NCBI GenBank assembly: GCA_016708725.1
Contig: JADJFE010000007.1
Coordinates: 1 to 64,000 of the forward strand
DNA length: 64,000 bases
Direction of reading: 5' to 3'
From: Candidatus Aalborgicola bjergmarkensis
Lineage (GTDB): Bacteria > Pseudomonadota > Gammaproteobacteria > Burkholderiales > Burkholderiaceae_C
Part shown: piece by piece, positions 53,465 to 61,802 of the stretch
Layout: each line of letters begins with the position of its first letter
Position numbering within the stretch: position 1 is the first letter of the stretch
The notes under the pieces: model-generated
Database searches by the model: none
What the model saw: only the letters and a program-made list of their open reading frames with translations
What the model was told of the DNA's origin: nothing
Made by a program: the position numbers and the translations under genes

Positions 53465-54142
53465 CTAATATCCCCCAATACCCAGGGTGTGCATCAGCAG
53501 GTTTAGTTTGTCGAGCGGGTTCTTTGGAGGCCTAATACCTGGTCGCCATTGTTGTTCCCATTTAAGACAGACACACTTTGGCAATGGTGCGCCGATTGCC
53601 GACATTTGAGGCCCCTGAGACCAGGTTTCACCACTGCCGGTGGGGTCGCTAACAGTGCACATATTCCCAGAGTTAAATGACTGGCAAGACGAACTCACGC
53701 AGACTGCTTCAAAGTAGCCATCTAGATAGGTATGATTTTTATCAGGGCGCCAATAATCTGGGACATACGGATACTTGCCGAAGTTCCCAGGTATTGGTGC
53801 TGGTGGCCGCCTCTTTTGCAATCCATCCGAATCCGTGAAGCTCAACGGGTTCCCGTCAACATACGCAAAGGTATTGATGCCCCCAGCCAACCCAATCGGA
53901 TCTGACTGTCGATACCTTCCCTGCCTAGGGTCATATTCCCGGTGCCAGTTCTGCAGGAGGCCCGTCTCCGCATCAAACACCTGAACAGTTGCGCCCGACA
54001 CCCGCGCACCGTAAACACAGCCGTTTTTCCTAGGCCTGGTGCGGGTTTGACAGCGATTGCGCTGGAGGGTTTGCATGGGGTGGGATGAATTTTTTTCTAG
54101 AGGCACATTCTGCCCTACACGCGTGGGCCAGCCCAGGCCCAC
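53465..54142 (-). CDS. Orphan Rhs toxin tip 2
   Basis: An Rhs C-terminal module without a body. The conserved core (VQVFDAETGLLQNWHREYD, SDPIGLAGGINTFAYVDG) begins at about 53986, followed by a tip of about 120 residues with six or more Cys (CVSSSCQSFNSGNMCTV; PKCVCLKWEQQW), different from tip 1 and from the parent. The N-terminal ~55 residues match those of tip 1 (SSHPMQTLQ, RKNGCVYGARVSG). The start is uncertain. The toxin activity cannot be named from sequence. Confidence 0.75.
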   Translation of the reverse strand: MGLGWPTRVGQNVPLEKNSSHPMQTLQRNRCQTRTRPRKNGCVYGARVSGATVQVFDAETGLLQNWHREYDPRQGRYRQSDPIGLAGGINTFAYVDGNPLSFTDSDGLQKRRPPAPIPGNFGKYPYVPDYWRPDKNHTYLDGYFEAVCVSSSCQSFNSGNMCTVSDPTGSGETWSQGPQMSAIGAPLPKCVCLKWEQQWRPGIRPPKNPLDKLNLLMHTLGIGGY

Positions 54143-54494
54143 ACATGCCGGTGCGCGTCAGCGCACTGGCAAGGGCTTTTCAGAGGCTTTTTTGCATCAA
54201 ACAGGCCTGTATCCCGCATAGAACGTGCGTGAACAGATACTAAAGATATAGCGCATGCATTCCTTCCTTAGCCGCTGGATGCGCGGCGTGCAGCGCCGTG
54301 CAGGCTGTTGGTCTTTGGCTGCCCGGCTGTTTGACTTGGGGAGGGCCTGTCTGTGAGCACCGGACTGGCCTGCTTATGCGCTGCCCTGCGCGGCACGCGC
54401 CTGGCTTTGACTGCTCGGTGCAGGCAAACGTGACGAAGCGGCCACGTCGCAATCACTATCGTTTTCATATCTGACTGCGCACATTGCACGGGCG
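54143..54494. other. Non-coding link between orphan tip 2 and recombinase, copy 2
   Basis: Near-identical to 49130-49478, including the dispersed palindromic element at about 54188-54248 and AGCGGCTAA at 54268 and 54496. Only the leftmost ~60 bases differ between copies. No gene recognised. Confidence 0.6.
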
Positions 54495-55583
54495 CTAGCG
54501 GCTAATTTGGCTTTGACTCATCCTTGTCTTCCTCCGCCAGGGCCTGCAGCAGCGCCGCAGCCGCGTCGTTCGCCTCTGGCCCAGCGCTGGACCATCCACC
54601 GACTGGACACGCTCCAATCGCGCCGGGTGCGTCAAGGCATGCACCGCCTGCAACTTGGCAATCGCCACATGGGTGTAAATCTGCGTGGTGGTCAGCTCCG
54701 AGTGACCCAGCATGGCCTGGATGAAGCGGATATCGGCACCACCGTCGAGCATGTGGGTGGCGCAGGCATGGCGCAGTGCATGGCAAGAACCCTGCTTGAA
54801 TCCGGCAGCCTGCATGTAGCGTCGTGCCAGCGCCGAGAGTTGGTGCGGCTCGAATGGCTGTGACCAGTCGTTCAGAAACAGCACCAGTGTTTCACCGGCC
54901 AGCAGTTCCGGGCGCACCTCCAGCAAATAGCGTTGCACCCAGGCACACGCTCTTTCTCCCAAGGGTACAAAGCGGTCTTTGGCTCCCTTGCCCAGACGCA
55001 CTATCAGCGTGCCGCGCTCGGTATCGACCTCGGTGATCTTGAGGTGCGCCAGTTCGCTGCGCCGGATGCCGCTGGAGTACAGGGTTTCCAGAATGGCGCG
55101 GTCGCGCAGTCCGCCTGGCGTGGTGGTATCGGGCTGGTTGAGTACAAGGCTTACCTGCTCCACGCTTAGCAGGTGCTGGGGCAGGCGCTGCGGAGCCTTG
55201 GGTAAATCCAGATCGGCGGCAGGGTTGGTCAGAATGTGGCCTTCACGGGTGAGCCACTTGAAGAAGGCCACCACCGGGGTCAGGCGGTTGACCTGGGAGG
55301 CATAGGTCAAGGGCTTGCCGTCTTTCTTGCGCAGCAGGTACAGGTGACGCTGGTAACGTTGCAGGATGGGGCGCGTGACCTCTGCGGGATGGCGTAGGCC
55401 GCGCTCATCGATCCAGGCAATGAAGTGGCCCAGCGCCCATTCGCGCATGCTGGCGGTTTGTGCTGACAGGCCAATGACCTGGGTCCACTCGCAGAAGCTG
55501 GTCTTGTAGCCGTGCAGCGGGTTGGCGTCCGAGGGTTTGGGTGGGCCGGGTTTGCGTGGGGTGATTCGGTGGGGACGCAGCAT
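54495..55583 (-). CDS. Tyrosine recombinase (XerC/D-like), copy 2
   Basis: A 362-residue near-duplicate of the recombinase at 49479-50561, with the same catalytic residues (SGIRRSEL, GKGAKDRF, HALRHACATHML, LGHSELTTTQIYTHV). A one-base difference near 54591 (CGCTGGACC versus CGCTTGGACC in copy 1) shifts the last ~35 residues to GPALGQRRTTRLRRCCRPWR, outside the catalytic core. Both copies could therefore be active. It lies between orphan tip 2 and the second primase remnant. Confidence 0.9.
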   Translation of the reverse strand: MLRPHRITPRKPGPPKPSDANPLHGYKTSFCEWTQVIGLSAQTASMREWALGHFIAWIDERGLRHPAEVTRPILQRYQRHLYLLRKKDGKPLTYASQVNRLTPVVAFFKWLTREGHILTNPAADLDLPKAPQRLPQHLLSVEQVSLVLNQPDTTTPGGLRDRAILETLYSSGIRRSELAHLKITEVDTERGTLIVRLGKGAKDRFVPLGERACAWVQRYLLEVRPELLAGETLVLFLNDWSQPFEPHQLSALARRYMQAAGFKQGSCHALRHACATHMLDGGADIRFIQAMLGHSELTTTQIYTHVAIAKLQAVHALTHPARLERVQSVDGPALGQRRTTRLRRCCRPWRRKTRMSQSQISR

Positions 55584-55889
55584 GGTTTGTGCTCCTGCGT
55601 CAGGCGGCTAAAGAGTGAAGGTACGACGCGCTCTTGCGTTGGCTGGGGGTGGCGCGTGAAACGGGCTCGTCATCGGTTGTTTGCCCATCAAGCCTTATTT
55701 CATGCGCTCTGGCGGCTGTTTTATCCTCTGGACCACGGGCCGACACCCCACCGACCACGCCCCGACCGCTGGCCGACTGCGCAAGTGCAGAAGCCGACCG
55801 CTCACTGTTCAGGGCCGACCGGCGCGCGTCGTAGCCTTGTGCTGTGTCATGACCTTGCCCGCTTTGGCTCTGTAAGGCCGTGGTGTCGA
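55584..55889. other. Non-coding spacer between recombinase and primase, copy 2
   Basis: A duplicate of 50562-50867 with only scattered substitutions. No gene on either strand. Confidence 0.6.
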
Positions 55890-57003
55890 TCAGGCCCGAC
55901 AGGTGGGTTTGAGCGCCGTTTGAATCGCATCGTCCTGCAAGGCCCCCAGCTTGAGCAGCACCCGGCCCAGGTCGGACTTGAGCAGGTCCACCGATACACC
56001 CAGCTCGGCAGCAGCCTGCGCCAGGTAGGCCGCACGGGCGAGGGCCGCGTACAGGTCGAAGTTGTCCACATGGAAGCTCTCGCCACTGGCCACCAGCACA
56101 TTGACCTTCAAGACTTCATACGCCAGGTTCTTGGAGAGGCCGCGCACTTCTGAATCGCTATTGGTTTGGTAGCTGCTTGCGCACGTTTCACGGGGGCTAT
56201 CGGCCTGTTTGGCTTGAATCCTGGCTCTGTAGGCGTTGGCGGTGGTTCTGGCGCTTTTGCCTGCAATGCGGGCGGCAAGCGCCGCCAGGTTGAACACGCC
56301 CCGGCCACGCGCATCATGCGCAGGCAGGTACATGTGCAAGGGCGTGTCGGCTCGCAATCGCGCCGTGATCTTGCGCCCGTAGAGTTCGCATACGCCACCG
56401 GCATCGTCGAGCACCGGCACCACCACCGAGCCATTGAAGTGCTCATGGCCCGATTCCCGGTAGATGCCAATGCGCTCCAGCCGGGTGCGAATGTCGGCAC
56501 CGGCCTTGCGCAGCTTGTCGGGCAAGCGCAATCCCAAGGTGCGATTGGCAAAGCCCAGTTTGAAGTGATCCACCAGCTCGGGGTGATTCAGGCCACGCGA
56601 TTGCAGATAGGCCAGCGCTTCGGGCGACTGTTTCAAGGTCTGGTGGTAGTAGTCCACCACCTGCACCAACAAGGCGCGGTCGTCGGCGTCCAGCGTGACC
56701 GGTGGGGCCAAGACCCGCACGCTGGTGCGCTTGACCGGCTCACCGGCAGACCCCAGGGATTCAGCGGCTAAAGCGGAATCGTCCTTCAATAACTCCACCG
56801 CATGGCGAAACGACACGCCCTTGCGTTTCATCACCCAGTCAATCGGGCCGCCACCACACTGGCAGTGTCGTCGTCATGAAAGGGGCAGCACCCGGCCCAG
56901 TCTTTGCCGGTCTTTTTGAGTTCGATGCCCGCCGACTCAATGAGACGCTGCACCGCCACTTCTTCTTTTAGCCGCTGGACTTCGGTGTCGGGGATGCGTG
57001 CCA
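55890..57003 (-). pseudogene. CHC2 zinc-finger primase-like gene, copy 2, zinc finger deleted
   Basis: Same gene as 50868-52032 but with different damage. The start region (57003, MARIPDTEVQRL) and CPFHDD are present; about 50 bases encoding the second half of the zinc finger (SLIVTPAKNLWHCFGCQ in copy 1) are missing at about 56865, shifting the frame. From 56834 down to 55890 the frame is open through VVDYYHQTL, GRGVFNLAAL and the C-terminal NLAYEVLKVNVLVASGESFH to KLGALQDDAIQTAL. The TOPRIM part is absent as in copy 1, so the loss of TOPRIM predates the duplication. Confidence 0.8.
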
Positions 57004-57122
57004 TGGGGGATAAACCTTTCTTGATCCAGGTGTAGGGTCAAATCCTGCCAAGGGACATCTTAGTAGCTATTTGATGGGACTACAATGACTCTATTGGCGG
57101 CGAATTAAAAAAGGGGTTTACT

Positions 57123-57515
57123 ATGACTGCATTACTTGTCTCTTATTTGGATACGGATATGCAGGAATTTGCCTCTCGGTTACGTGAGATTCGCCAAGCG
57201 CGCAAGATGACTCAGGCGCGTTTGGCTGAGTTGCTTGAAGTAGACCGTCGTGTCTACAACCGTTGGGAGCGTGGTGCGTCTTCGCCCCAGCTCGAAGCGG
57301 TGGTGCGCATCGCCCAGGTGCTACAGACCAGCGTGGATGCACTGGTAGGTCTGGAAGAGATCAAGGATTCCACCCTGGTGCATAACCCGCGCCTGCACAA
57401 GCTGTACCAGCAAATGGATACGCTTTCCGACGAGGATCAGCAGGCGCTGTTTGTGTTGATGGACAGCCTGGTCAAGCGATCCAACATGACCAAGTTGCTG
57501 GCGGCTACGGCTTGA
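57123..57515 (+). CDS. XRE-family HTH regulator
   Basis: A 130-residue regulator with an Xre helix-turn-helix (LREIRQARKMTQARLAELLE, VYNRWERGASSPQLE) and a helical C-terminus (DTLSDEDQQALFVLMDSLVK). AAAAGGGG precedes ATG 57123. It ends four bases inside the TTG that could open the ORF6N frame, so the two genes are coupled. It sits beside the second primase copy on the opposite strand, as the broken regulator at 52152 does beside the first. Confidence 0.85.
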   Translation: MTALLVSYLDTDMQEFASRLREIRQARKMTQARLAELLEVDRRVYNRWERGASSPQLEAVVRIAQVLQTSVDALVGLEEIKDSTLVHNPRLHKLYQQMDTLSDEDQQALFVLMDSLVKRSNMTKLLAATA

Positions 57516-57523
57516 TACGCCGT

Positions 57524-58177
57524 ATGAATGCAAACACAAGCAACCCCTCCCCGTCGTCTTCACTGCTGCCGCTGGAATTGGTGACGCACCAGATCAAAGT
57601 GCTGCGCGGTCAGCGAGTGATCATGGACGCCGATCTGGCCGCGTTGTATGGGGTGGAGACCAAGCGCTTCAATGAGGCTGTCAAACGCAATACCGAGAAG
57701 TTTCCGTCCGACTTTATGTTTCAGCTCACTGCAGAAGAGTTCGCCAACTTGAGGTCGCAAATTGCGACCTCAAGTTTGGATGGCTCCGACGTCGGCCACG
57801 GCGGGCGGCGCTATTTGCCACGGGTGTTCACGGAGCATGGCGCATTGATGGCCGCCACGGTGCTCAGTAGCCCACGGGCCGTGGAGGTGTCGATTTACGT
57901 GGTGCGCGCTTTTGTGCAGCTTCGCGATATGGCCAATACCCATCAGGGCCTGGCCCAGCGGCTTGATGCGCTGGAAGAGAAGACCGAAGCGCTGACCATG
58001 TCGCATGACACGTTTAGCCGCAATACGCGCAACCAGTTGCGGCAGGTTTTTGAGGCGCTGCGGGAGCTTGCCGCACCGGCTGATCCACCGAAACGGCCTA
58101 TCGGGTTCATCGCGCCAGAGGATAAGCCCAGCAAGCCCACCAGTTCCAAGGCAAAGGCAACGGGCAAGAAAACGTAG
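57524..58177 (+). CDS. ORF6N-domain DNA-binding protein
   Basis: A 217-residue protein with an N-terminal ORF6N domain (HQIKVLRGQRVIMDADLAAL, YGVETKRFNEAVKRN, FPSDFMFQLT), then LPRVFTEHGALMAATVL and a coiled coil; the C-terminus is Lys/Pro-rich. ORF6N proteins are phage-type DNA-binding proteins, often in anti-repressor or defence contexts. Bases 57747-57775, coding for NLRSQIATS, form a perfect 29-bp palindrome. Start ATG 57524 is preferred to TTG 57512. The gene ends with AGCGGCTAAAAGAAGAA and the shared terminator. Confidence 0.85.
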   Translation: MNANTSNPSPSSSLLPLELVTHQIKVLRGQRVIMDADLAALYGVETKRFNEAVKRNTEKFPSDFMFQLTAEEFANLRSQIATSSLDGSDVGHGGRRYLPRVFTEHGALMAATVLSSPRAVEVSIYVVRAFVQLRDMANTHQGLAQRLDALEEKTEALTMSHDTFSRNTRNQLRQVFEALRELAAPADPPKRPIGFIAPEDKPSKPTSSKAKATGKKT

Positions 58178-58203
58178 CGCGCCAGTCAGCGGCTAAAAGA
58201 AGA

Positions 58204-58257
58204 AACCTCCGGAACCCCACAGCTTTAGCGGCTAAGGGGTTGTGGGTGGATTTTTTG
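58204..58257 (+). terminator. Shared cassette terminator, copy 3
   Basis: CCTCCGGAACCCCACAGC and GGGGTTGTGGGTGGA form the stem, followed by TTTTTTG. It is the third copy of the hairpin at 48008 and 53115, here closing the regulator/ORF6N cassette and convergent with the immunity gene. Confidence 0.8.
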
Positions 58258-58371
58258 TTTTGAATCAAGAGAGAAACAGTCCTGTAAAGCTCGTATATAT
58301 TACGTTAGTAGCTACTGTTTTTACAGCAAACGTGAGGTTCGGTGTAATCTGAACCTGACCCGTTTCCCCCA

Positions 58372-58623
58372 TCACACATCACGCTCGATGAACTCTCTAG
58401 GAACGCCGAACGAATGCCCGCTGTAGTGAGCGGCATCACCAACTTCGGTGGTGCTGCCAAAGCCAAGCCAAAAGTAACCGTAGGCGTCGATCTCGTCCAC
58501 AACGGCACACTGACCGACAAACGCGCGCATCTCAATTTGCTCATTCTCTGGGAGATCATGCGTAAGCCAATCTGGTAGACCCAACAGCTTCACGCGGTCC
58601 CCCGGTTGAATGTCGTTGGTCAT
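58372..58623 (-). CDS. Presumed immunity protein of the full-length Rhs protein
   Basis: An 83-residue soluble protein (MTNDIQPGDRVKLLGLPDWL, then GQCAVVDEIDAYGYFWLGFG and a C-terminal HSFGVPREFIERDV) with an SH3-like beta-rich look; no family recognised. ATG 58623 lies one base after the Rhs stop (TGAAATG), so the two are translationally coupled. Gene order and size fit Rhs immunity proteins. Confidence 0.65.
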   Translation of the reverse strand: MTNDIQPGDRVKLLGLPDWLTHDLPENEQIEMRAFVGQCAVVDEIDAYGYFWLGFGSTTEVGDAAHYSGHSFGVPREFIERDV

Positions 58624-58624
58624 T

Positions 58625-61117
58625 TCAACACCCTCCCGAGTACTGCTCGCCCTTCGGCCCCGTGCACTTGCAGGACACATGCTTCGGCTGGCATTGCAGG
58701 TTCGACGTTGCGTTGCTCTTCGCAATATTCCGCGCCGTACCCAAGTCCTTCGCGGTACCACCGCCAAACGCGACGCGTTTCGTGGGGTCTTCAGGACAGT
58801 TTCCCGGAATGTTGTCGTTGCAATCTGCTCTTGCTTTACACGACCATTTGCCTGGTTCTTTGTCAGGCCACCAAATATCCCTGTCTGGTAAAGGAACAGG
58901 TACAGGTATCGGCCTCGGTCCATTTATCTCGGCACAAGCGACCGGATGTTGCCTGCACCAAGAATCCACCGTAGTCTGCAACCCTTCCGGGTCCGTGTAC
59001 GAGACCGGATTCCCCCCTACATATGCATAGGTATTGATGCCCCCGGCCAAGCCAATCGGATCACTCTGCCGATACCGCCCCTGCCTTGGGTCATATTCCC
59101 GGTTCCAGTTCTGCAAGAGGCCGGTCTCCGCATCAAACACCTGCCCCGGAAAGCGTTGGTTGTAAGTGAATATCCCCAGTGAGCCGGGATTCTGATTGGC
59201 CGCCGTTGCCCCAAAAGCTTCTGCCGTATCCCACCTCCACACAATGGCTTGGTCACTTTGGCGCGTGATCACCCGAGGTGTCGCCAGATGATCGGCATAC
59301 ACGTTGTACAGACTCACCGCAATGTTGTTGCCTGCAGCCGTGCCCGTTTGCTTGATCACCCCCACCGGGATTGATCCAAGGTAAATGGTTTCATAGATTG
59401 GGGTGCCGGTTGCATCGTATTCACCGAGTAACTGCCCCTGCTCGTCATACACAAAGTAAGCCGCCCCGCTGGGCACCAACGCGGTGGGGCCTGTCTTGAC
59501 CACACGCTGACCTGCCGCGTTGTACAGGTAGCTCACCGTGCCGCCCGCGTTGGTCACTGACTTCATGCGCCCACGCTCGCTGTAGGTAAATGTATTGCTG
59601 CCGTCACCTGTCACGTTGCCTGCAGCGTCGTACTGAATGCTGGCCGTGCCACCCACGTCCTGGGTCTGCACCAAGCGGTTGCTCGTGTTCGATACCGTGT
59701 TGTTGTAAGTCGTGGCCCCCACCACCTTGGCCGTGCGGTTGCCTGTGGCGTCATAGCTGTACTGGGTGGTGGCGTTGGAGAGCGTCGCGTTGAGCAAGCG
59801 GTTCAGGTTATCGTAACCGAAGCTTTGATTCAGGCTCGGCACGGCGCCTGCACCGTTGCTATGGGTGTAGCCCATGATGCGCCCTGATGCGTCACGCACC
59901 AAGGTACGCAGGGCACCACTGGCAATGCCCACCCCGGCACTGTCGCCCAAGTTGTAGCTCGACATCAGGCCAAAGCTGTCATAAACGATATTGCGGGTTT
60001 TTCCAGTAGACCAATTCCAGCCGGTGATGTTGTTGTCGGCGTTGTAGCCGATGCCTGAGAGCAGTGTGGTGCTCGTGCCCGATACGCCCACTCCATTGCT
60101 GTTGACCGAGTTGACGCTCACCCCTGAGAGGTAACCTTGGGCGTCATAGCTGTAGTTCACCCTGTTGCCACTGGGATAAGTGATGGCGGTAAGCTTGTCC
60201 AGGGCGCTGCCGCTATTTCCCCAAGCGTAGCTCACGGTGAAAGTTTTACCGTTGCTAAGCTGGGTTTTGCTGCTCATGCGGCCCATACTGTCATAGGTGT
60301 AGGTGACCGAGCCGGACTCGTCCGTCACCTTGGTGAGTTCGCCGCGCGCTGCTGGGGTGGGATTGGCGCCGCCGTCATACTCCAGCGTCGTGGGGGTGCC
60401 ACTGCTGTAAGTCACGCTGGTGAGCCGCTCCAGCGCGTCATAGGTCATACTGGTGAGCTTGCCGCGCGCATCGGTGGCTGTCAGTACATTGCCTTTGGTG
60501 TCATAGGTGAACTGGGCAGCGCCGCTGTCCGGGCTGCTCTGGCTGGTGACGTTGCCCAGGCCATTGGGTGAGTAGGTGGTGGCCAGGTTGCGTGGATCCG
60601 TGACTTTGGTCAGACTGTCAGCCAGGTTGTAGTCCAGCTGGGTAATGGTAGGGGTGGCAGAGCCGACGTTAGCTGACTGCTGGGTCTGGATCGGGCGGCC
60701 CAGGCTATCGTAGTAGGTGTAGGTAGCCAGTCCATTGGGATCAATGGTGGTGGTGGGTCGGCCCATGGCATCGTAGCCATACTGCCAGGTCATGGCGCCC
60801 AGTCCGGCGCTATTGACGATGACGGTTACGGCCGCCGACGTGCTGGCCTGGTTGGAGGCATCGCCGCCATAGTCGGCGCTCAGGCTGTGGTTGCCCAAGG
60901 CCAGTGCACTGGTGCTCAAGGTGGCCACGCCGCTTGCGATGGTGGCACTGCCCAGCGTGGTTGATCCGTTTTTGAAGGTGACACTGCCAGTCGGTGCAGT
61001 GCCTGTCACGGTGGTGGTGACAGCGGCTGCAAAGGCAGGCACCAGCGGGGCAACCAGGATTGCCAGACACAGCCACACCAGAAGGTTGTGAGTTACTATT
61101 TTAAATAGTGCGTTCAT
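58625..61117 (-). CDS. Rhs/YD-repeat protein with Ig-like N-terminus and toxin-type C-terminal tip
   Basis: An 830-residue polymorphic-toxin-type protein. The N-terminus has a hydrophobic signal (LLVWLCLAILVAPLVPAFAA), then an Ig-like repeat (TGSVTFKNGSTTLGSATIAS, LGNHSLSADYGGD). The body is a run of YD repeats (YDAMGRP, YDSLGRP, YDALERL, YDSMGRM, YDAQGYL, YDATGNRT). The Rhs core closes with GQVFDAETGLLQNWNREYDP, GRYRQSDPIGLAGGINTYAY and YTDPEGLQT. The variable tip (about 110 residues) has many Cys and Lys (HPVACAEINGPRPIPVPVPL, AKDLGTARNIAKSNATSN). It is short for an Rhs protein. A small gene follows directly; two orphan tips lie downstream on the same strand. Confidence 0.9.
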   Translation of the reverse strand: MNALFKIVTHNLLVWLCLAILVAPLVPAFAAAVTTTVTGTAPTGSVTFKNGSTTLGSATIASGVATLSTSALALGNHSLSADYGGDASNQASTSAAVTVIVNSAGLGAMTWQYGYDAMGRPTTTIDPNGLATYTYYDSLGRPIQTQQSANVGSATPTITQLDYNLADSLTKVTDPRNLATTYSPNGLGNVTSQSSPDSGAAQFTYDTKGNVLTATDARGKLTSMTYDALERLTSVTYSSGTPTTLEYDGGANPTPAARGELTKVTDESGSVTYTYDSMGRMSSKTQLSNGKTFTVSYAWGNSGSALDKLTAITYPSGNRVNYSYDAQGYLSGVSVNSVNSNGVGVSGTSTTLLSGIGYNADNNITGWNWSTGKTRNIVYDSFGLMSSYNLGDSAGVGIASGALRTLVRDASGRIMGYTHSNGAGAVPSLNQSFGYDNLNRLLNATLSNATTQYSYDATGNRTAKVVGATTYNNTVSNTSNRLVQTQDVGGTASIQYDAAGNVTGDGSNTFTYSERGRMKSVTNAGGTVSYLYNAAGQRVVKTGPTALVPSGAAYFVYDEQGQLLGEYDATGTPIYETIYLGSIPVGVIKQTGTAAGNNIAVSLYNVYADHLATPRVITRQSDQAIVWRWDTAEAFGATAANQNPGSLGIFTYNQRFPGQVFDAETGLLQNWNREYDPRQGRYRQSDPIGLAGGINTYAYVGGNPVSYTDPEGLQTTVDSWCRQHPVACAEINGPRPIPVPVPLPDRDIWWPDKEPGKWSCKARADCNDNIPGNCPEDPTKRVAFGGGTAKDLGTARNIAKSNATSNLQCQPKHVSCKCTGPKGEQYSGGC

Positions 61118-61666
61118 ATGTTCATTGCGGTGGGTTCACCACCGCCTGGCCTCAGTGCGTCGATGTTTGGAGCTGGTTATTAGCCTCATGGCGGATTTTT
61201 ACTGGGAATACGCATCAATTTTGTGATGTGGGATTTTTTGGCTTTTGAAAATCAAAATCAAAGCCTTGTCCCTCACGCAAGGGTGCGGGTGATTCTTCAG
61301 TTTTTGCAGTTCAGCAATGGATTCATTTGAAAATTCGATATCGATCACATTCAGCCCCAATACGATGAAAACCGGGGATGCTACGATTTCTTACCCACAA
61401 AAATCAACAGCCTAAAACCTCAGATTGTGACAGCGCAAGGTATAACGCTATAAATTCAGAAGCTACTCCCGCACGCCCTGCAAGCGCTACAGCCCGAAAT
61501 GGCATAATTCAGCCGAATCCAGCCGACTATTTCGGCATGGATTTGGCCAAAAACCTGGCCATGGCCCCGAAAATCAGTGCTCTGCATTGGGTAAATCTGG
61601 CTGAAACCCTTATGGGATGTGCGGGGGGCGCTATAAAAAATATTGCGATAAACTTTGCAGCCCCAG
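61118..61666. other. Intergenic region upstream of the Rhs gene
   Basis: Contains the presumed minus-strand Rhs promoter (A/T-rich near 61240-61260) and, at about 61465-61640, two parts of the dispersed palindromic element (CTCCCGCACGCCCTGCAAGC; CTTATGGGATGTGCGGGGGG). A plus-strand open frame from 61378 shows no protein-like features. Confidence 0.6.
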
Positions 61667-61802
61667 GGCGTTGCCCTTCGCTGGTATGCGGTGCCCCGTT
61701 GGGGCACGAATTCCATGCACCAACGGGGCATCAACCCGTTGACGAGCCGGCGATGTCCCAACGCCCCAAGGGGGCGTTGCATACCAGCGAAGGGCAACGC
61801 CC
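61667..61802. repeat. Inverted-repeat element of ~136 bp with 25-bp arms
   Basis: GGGCGTTGCCCTTCGCTGGT(ATGC) at 61667 is the exact reverse complement of the end (GCATACCAGCGAAGGGCAAC...). Inside are further small hairpins (GTGCCCCGTTGGGGCAC; ACGCCCCAAGGGGGCGT). It encodes nothing and resembles a miniature mobile repeat. Confidence 0.75.

Noticed and set aside
49165..54248. Integron attC sites near the recombinases
   Set aside because: The palindromic elements there also occur far from any recombinase and lack the attC core pattern GTTRRRY/RYYYAAC; the recombinase is XerC/D-like and shows no IntI-specific insertion that I can see.
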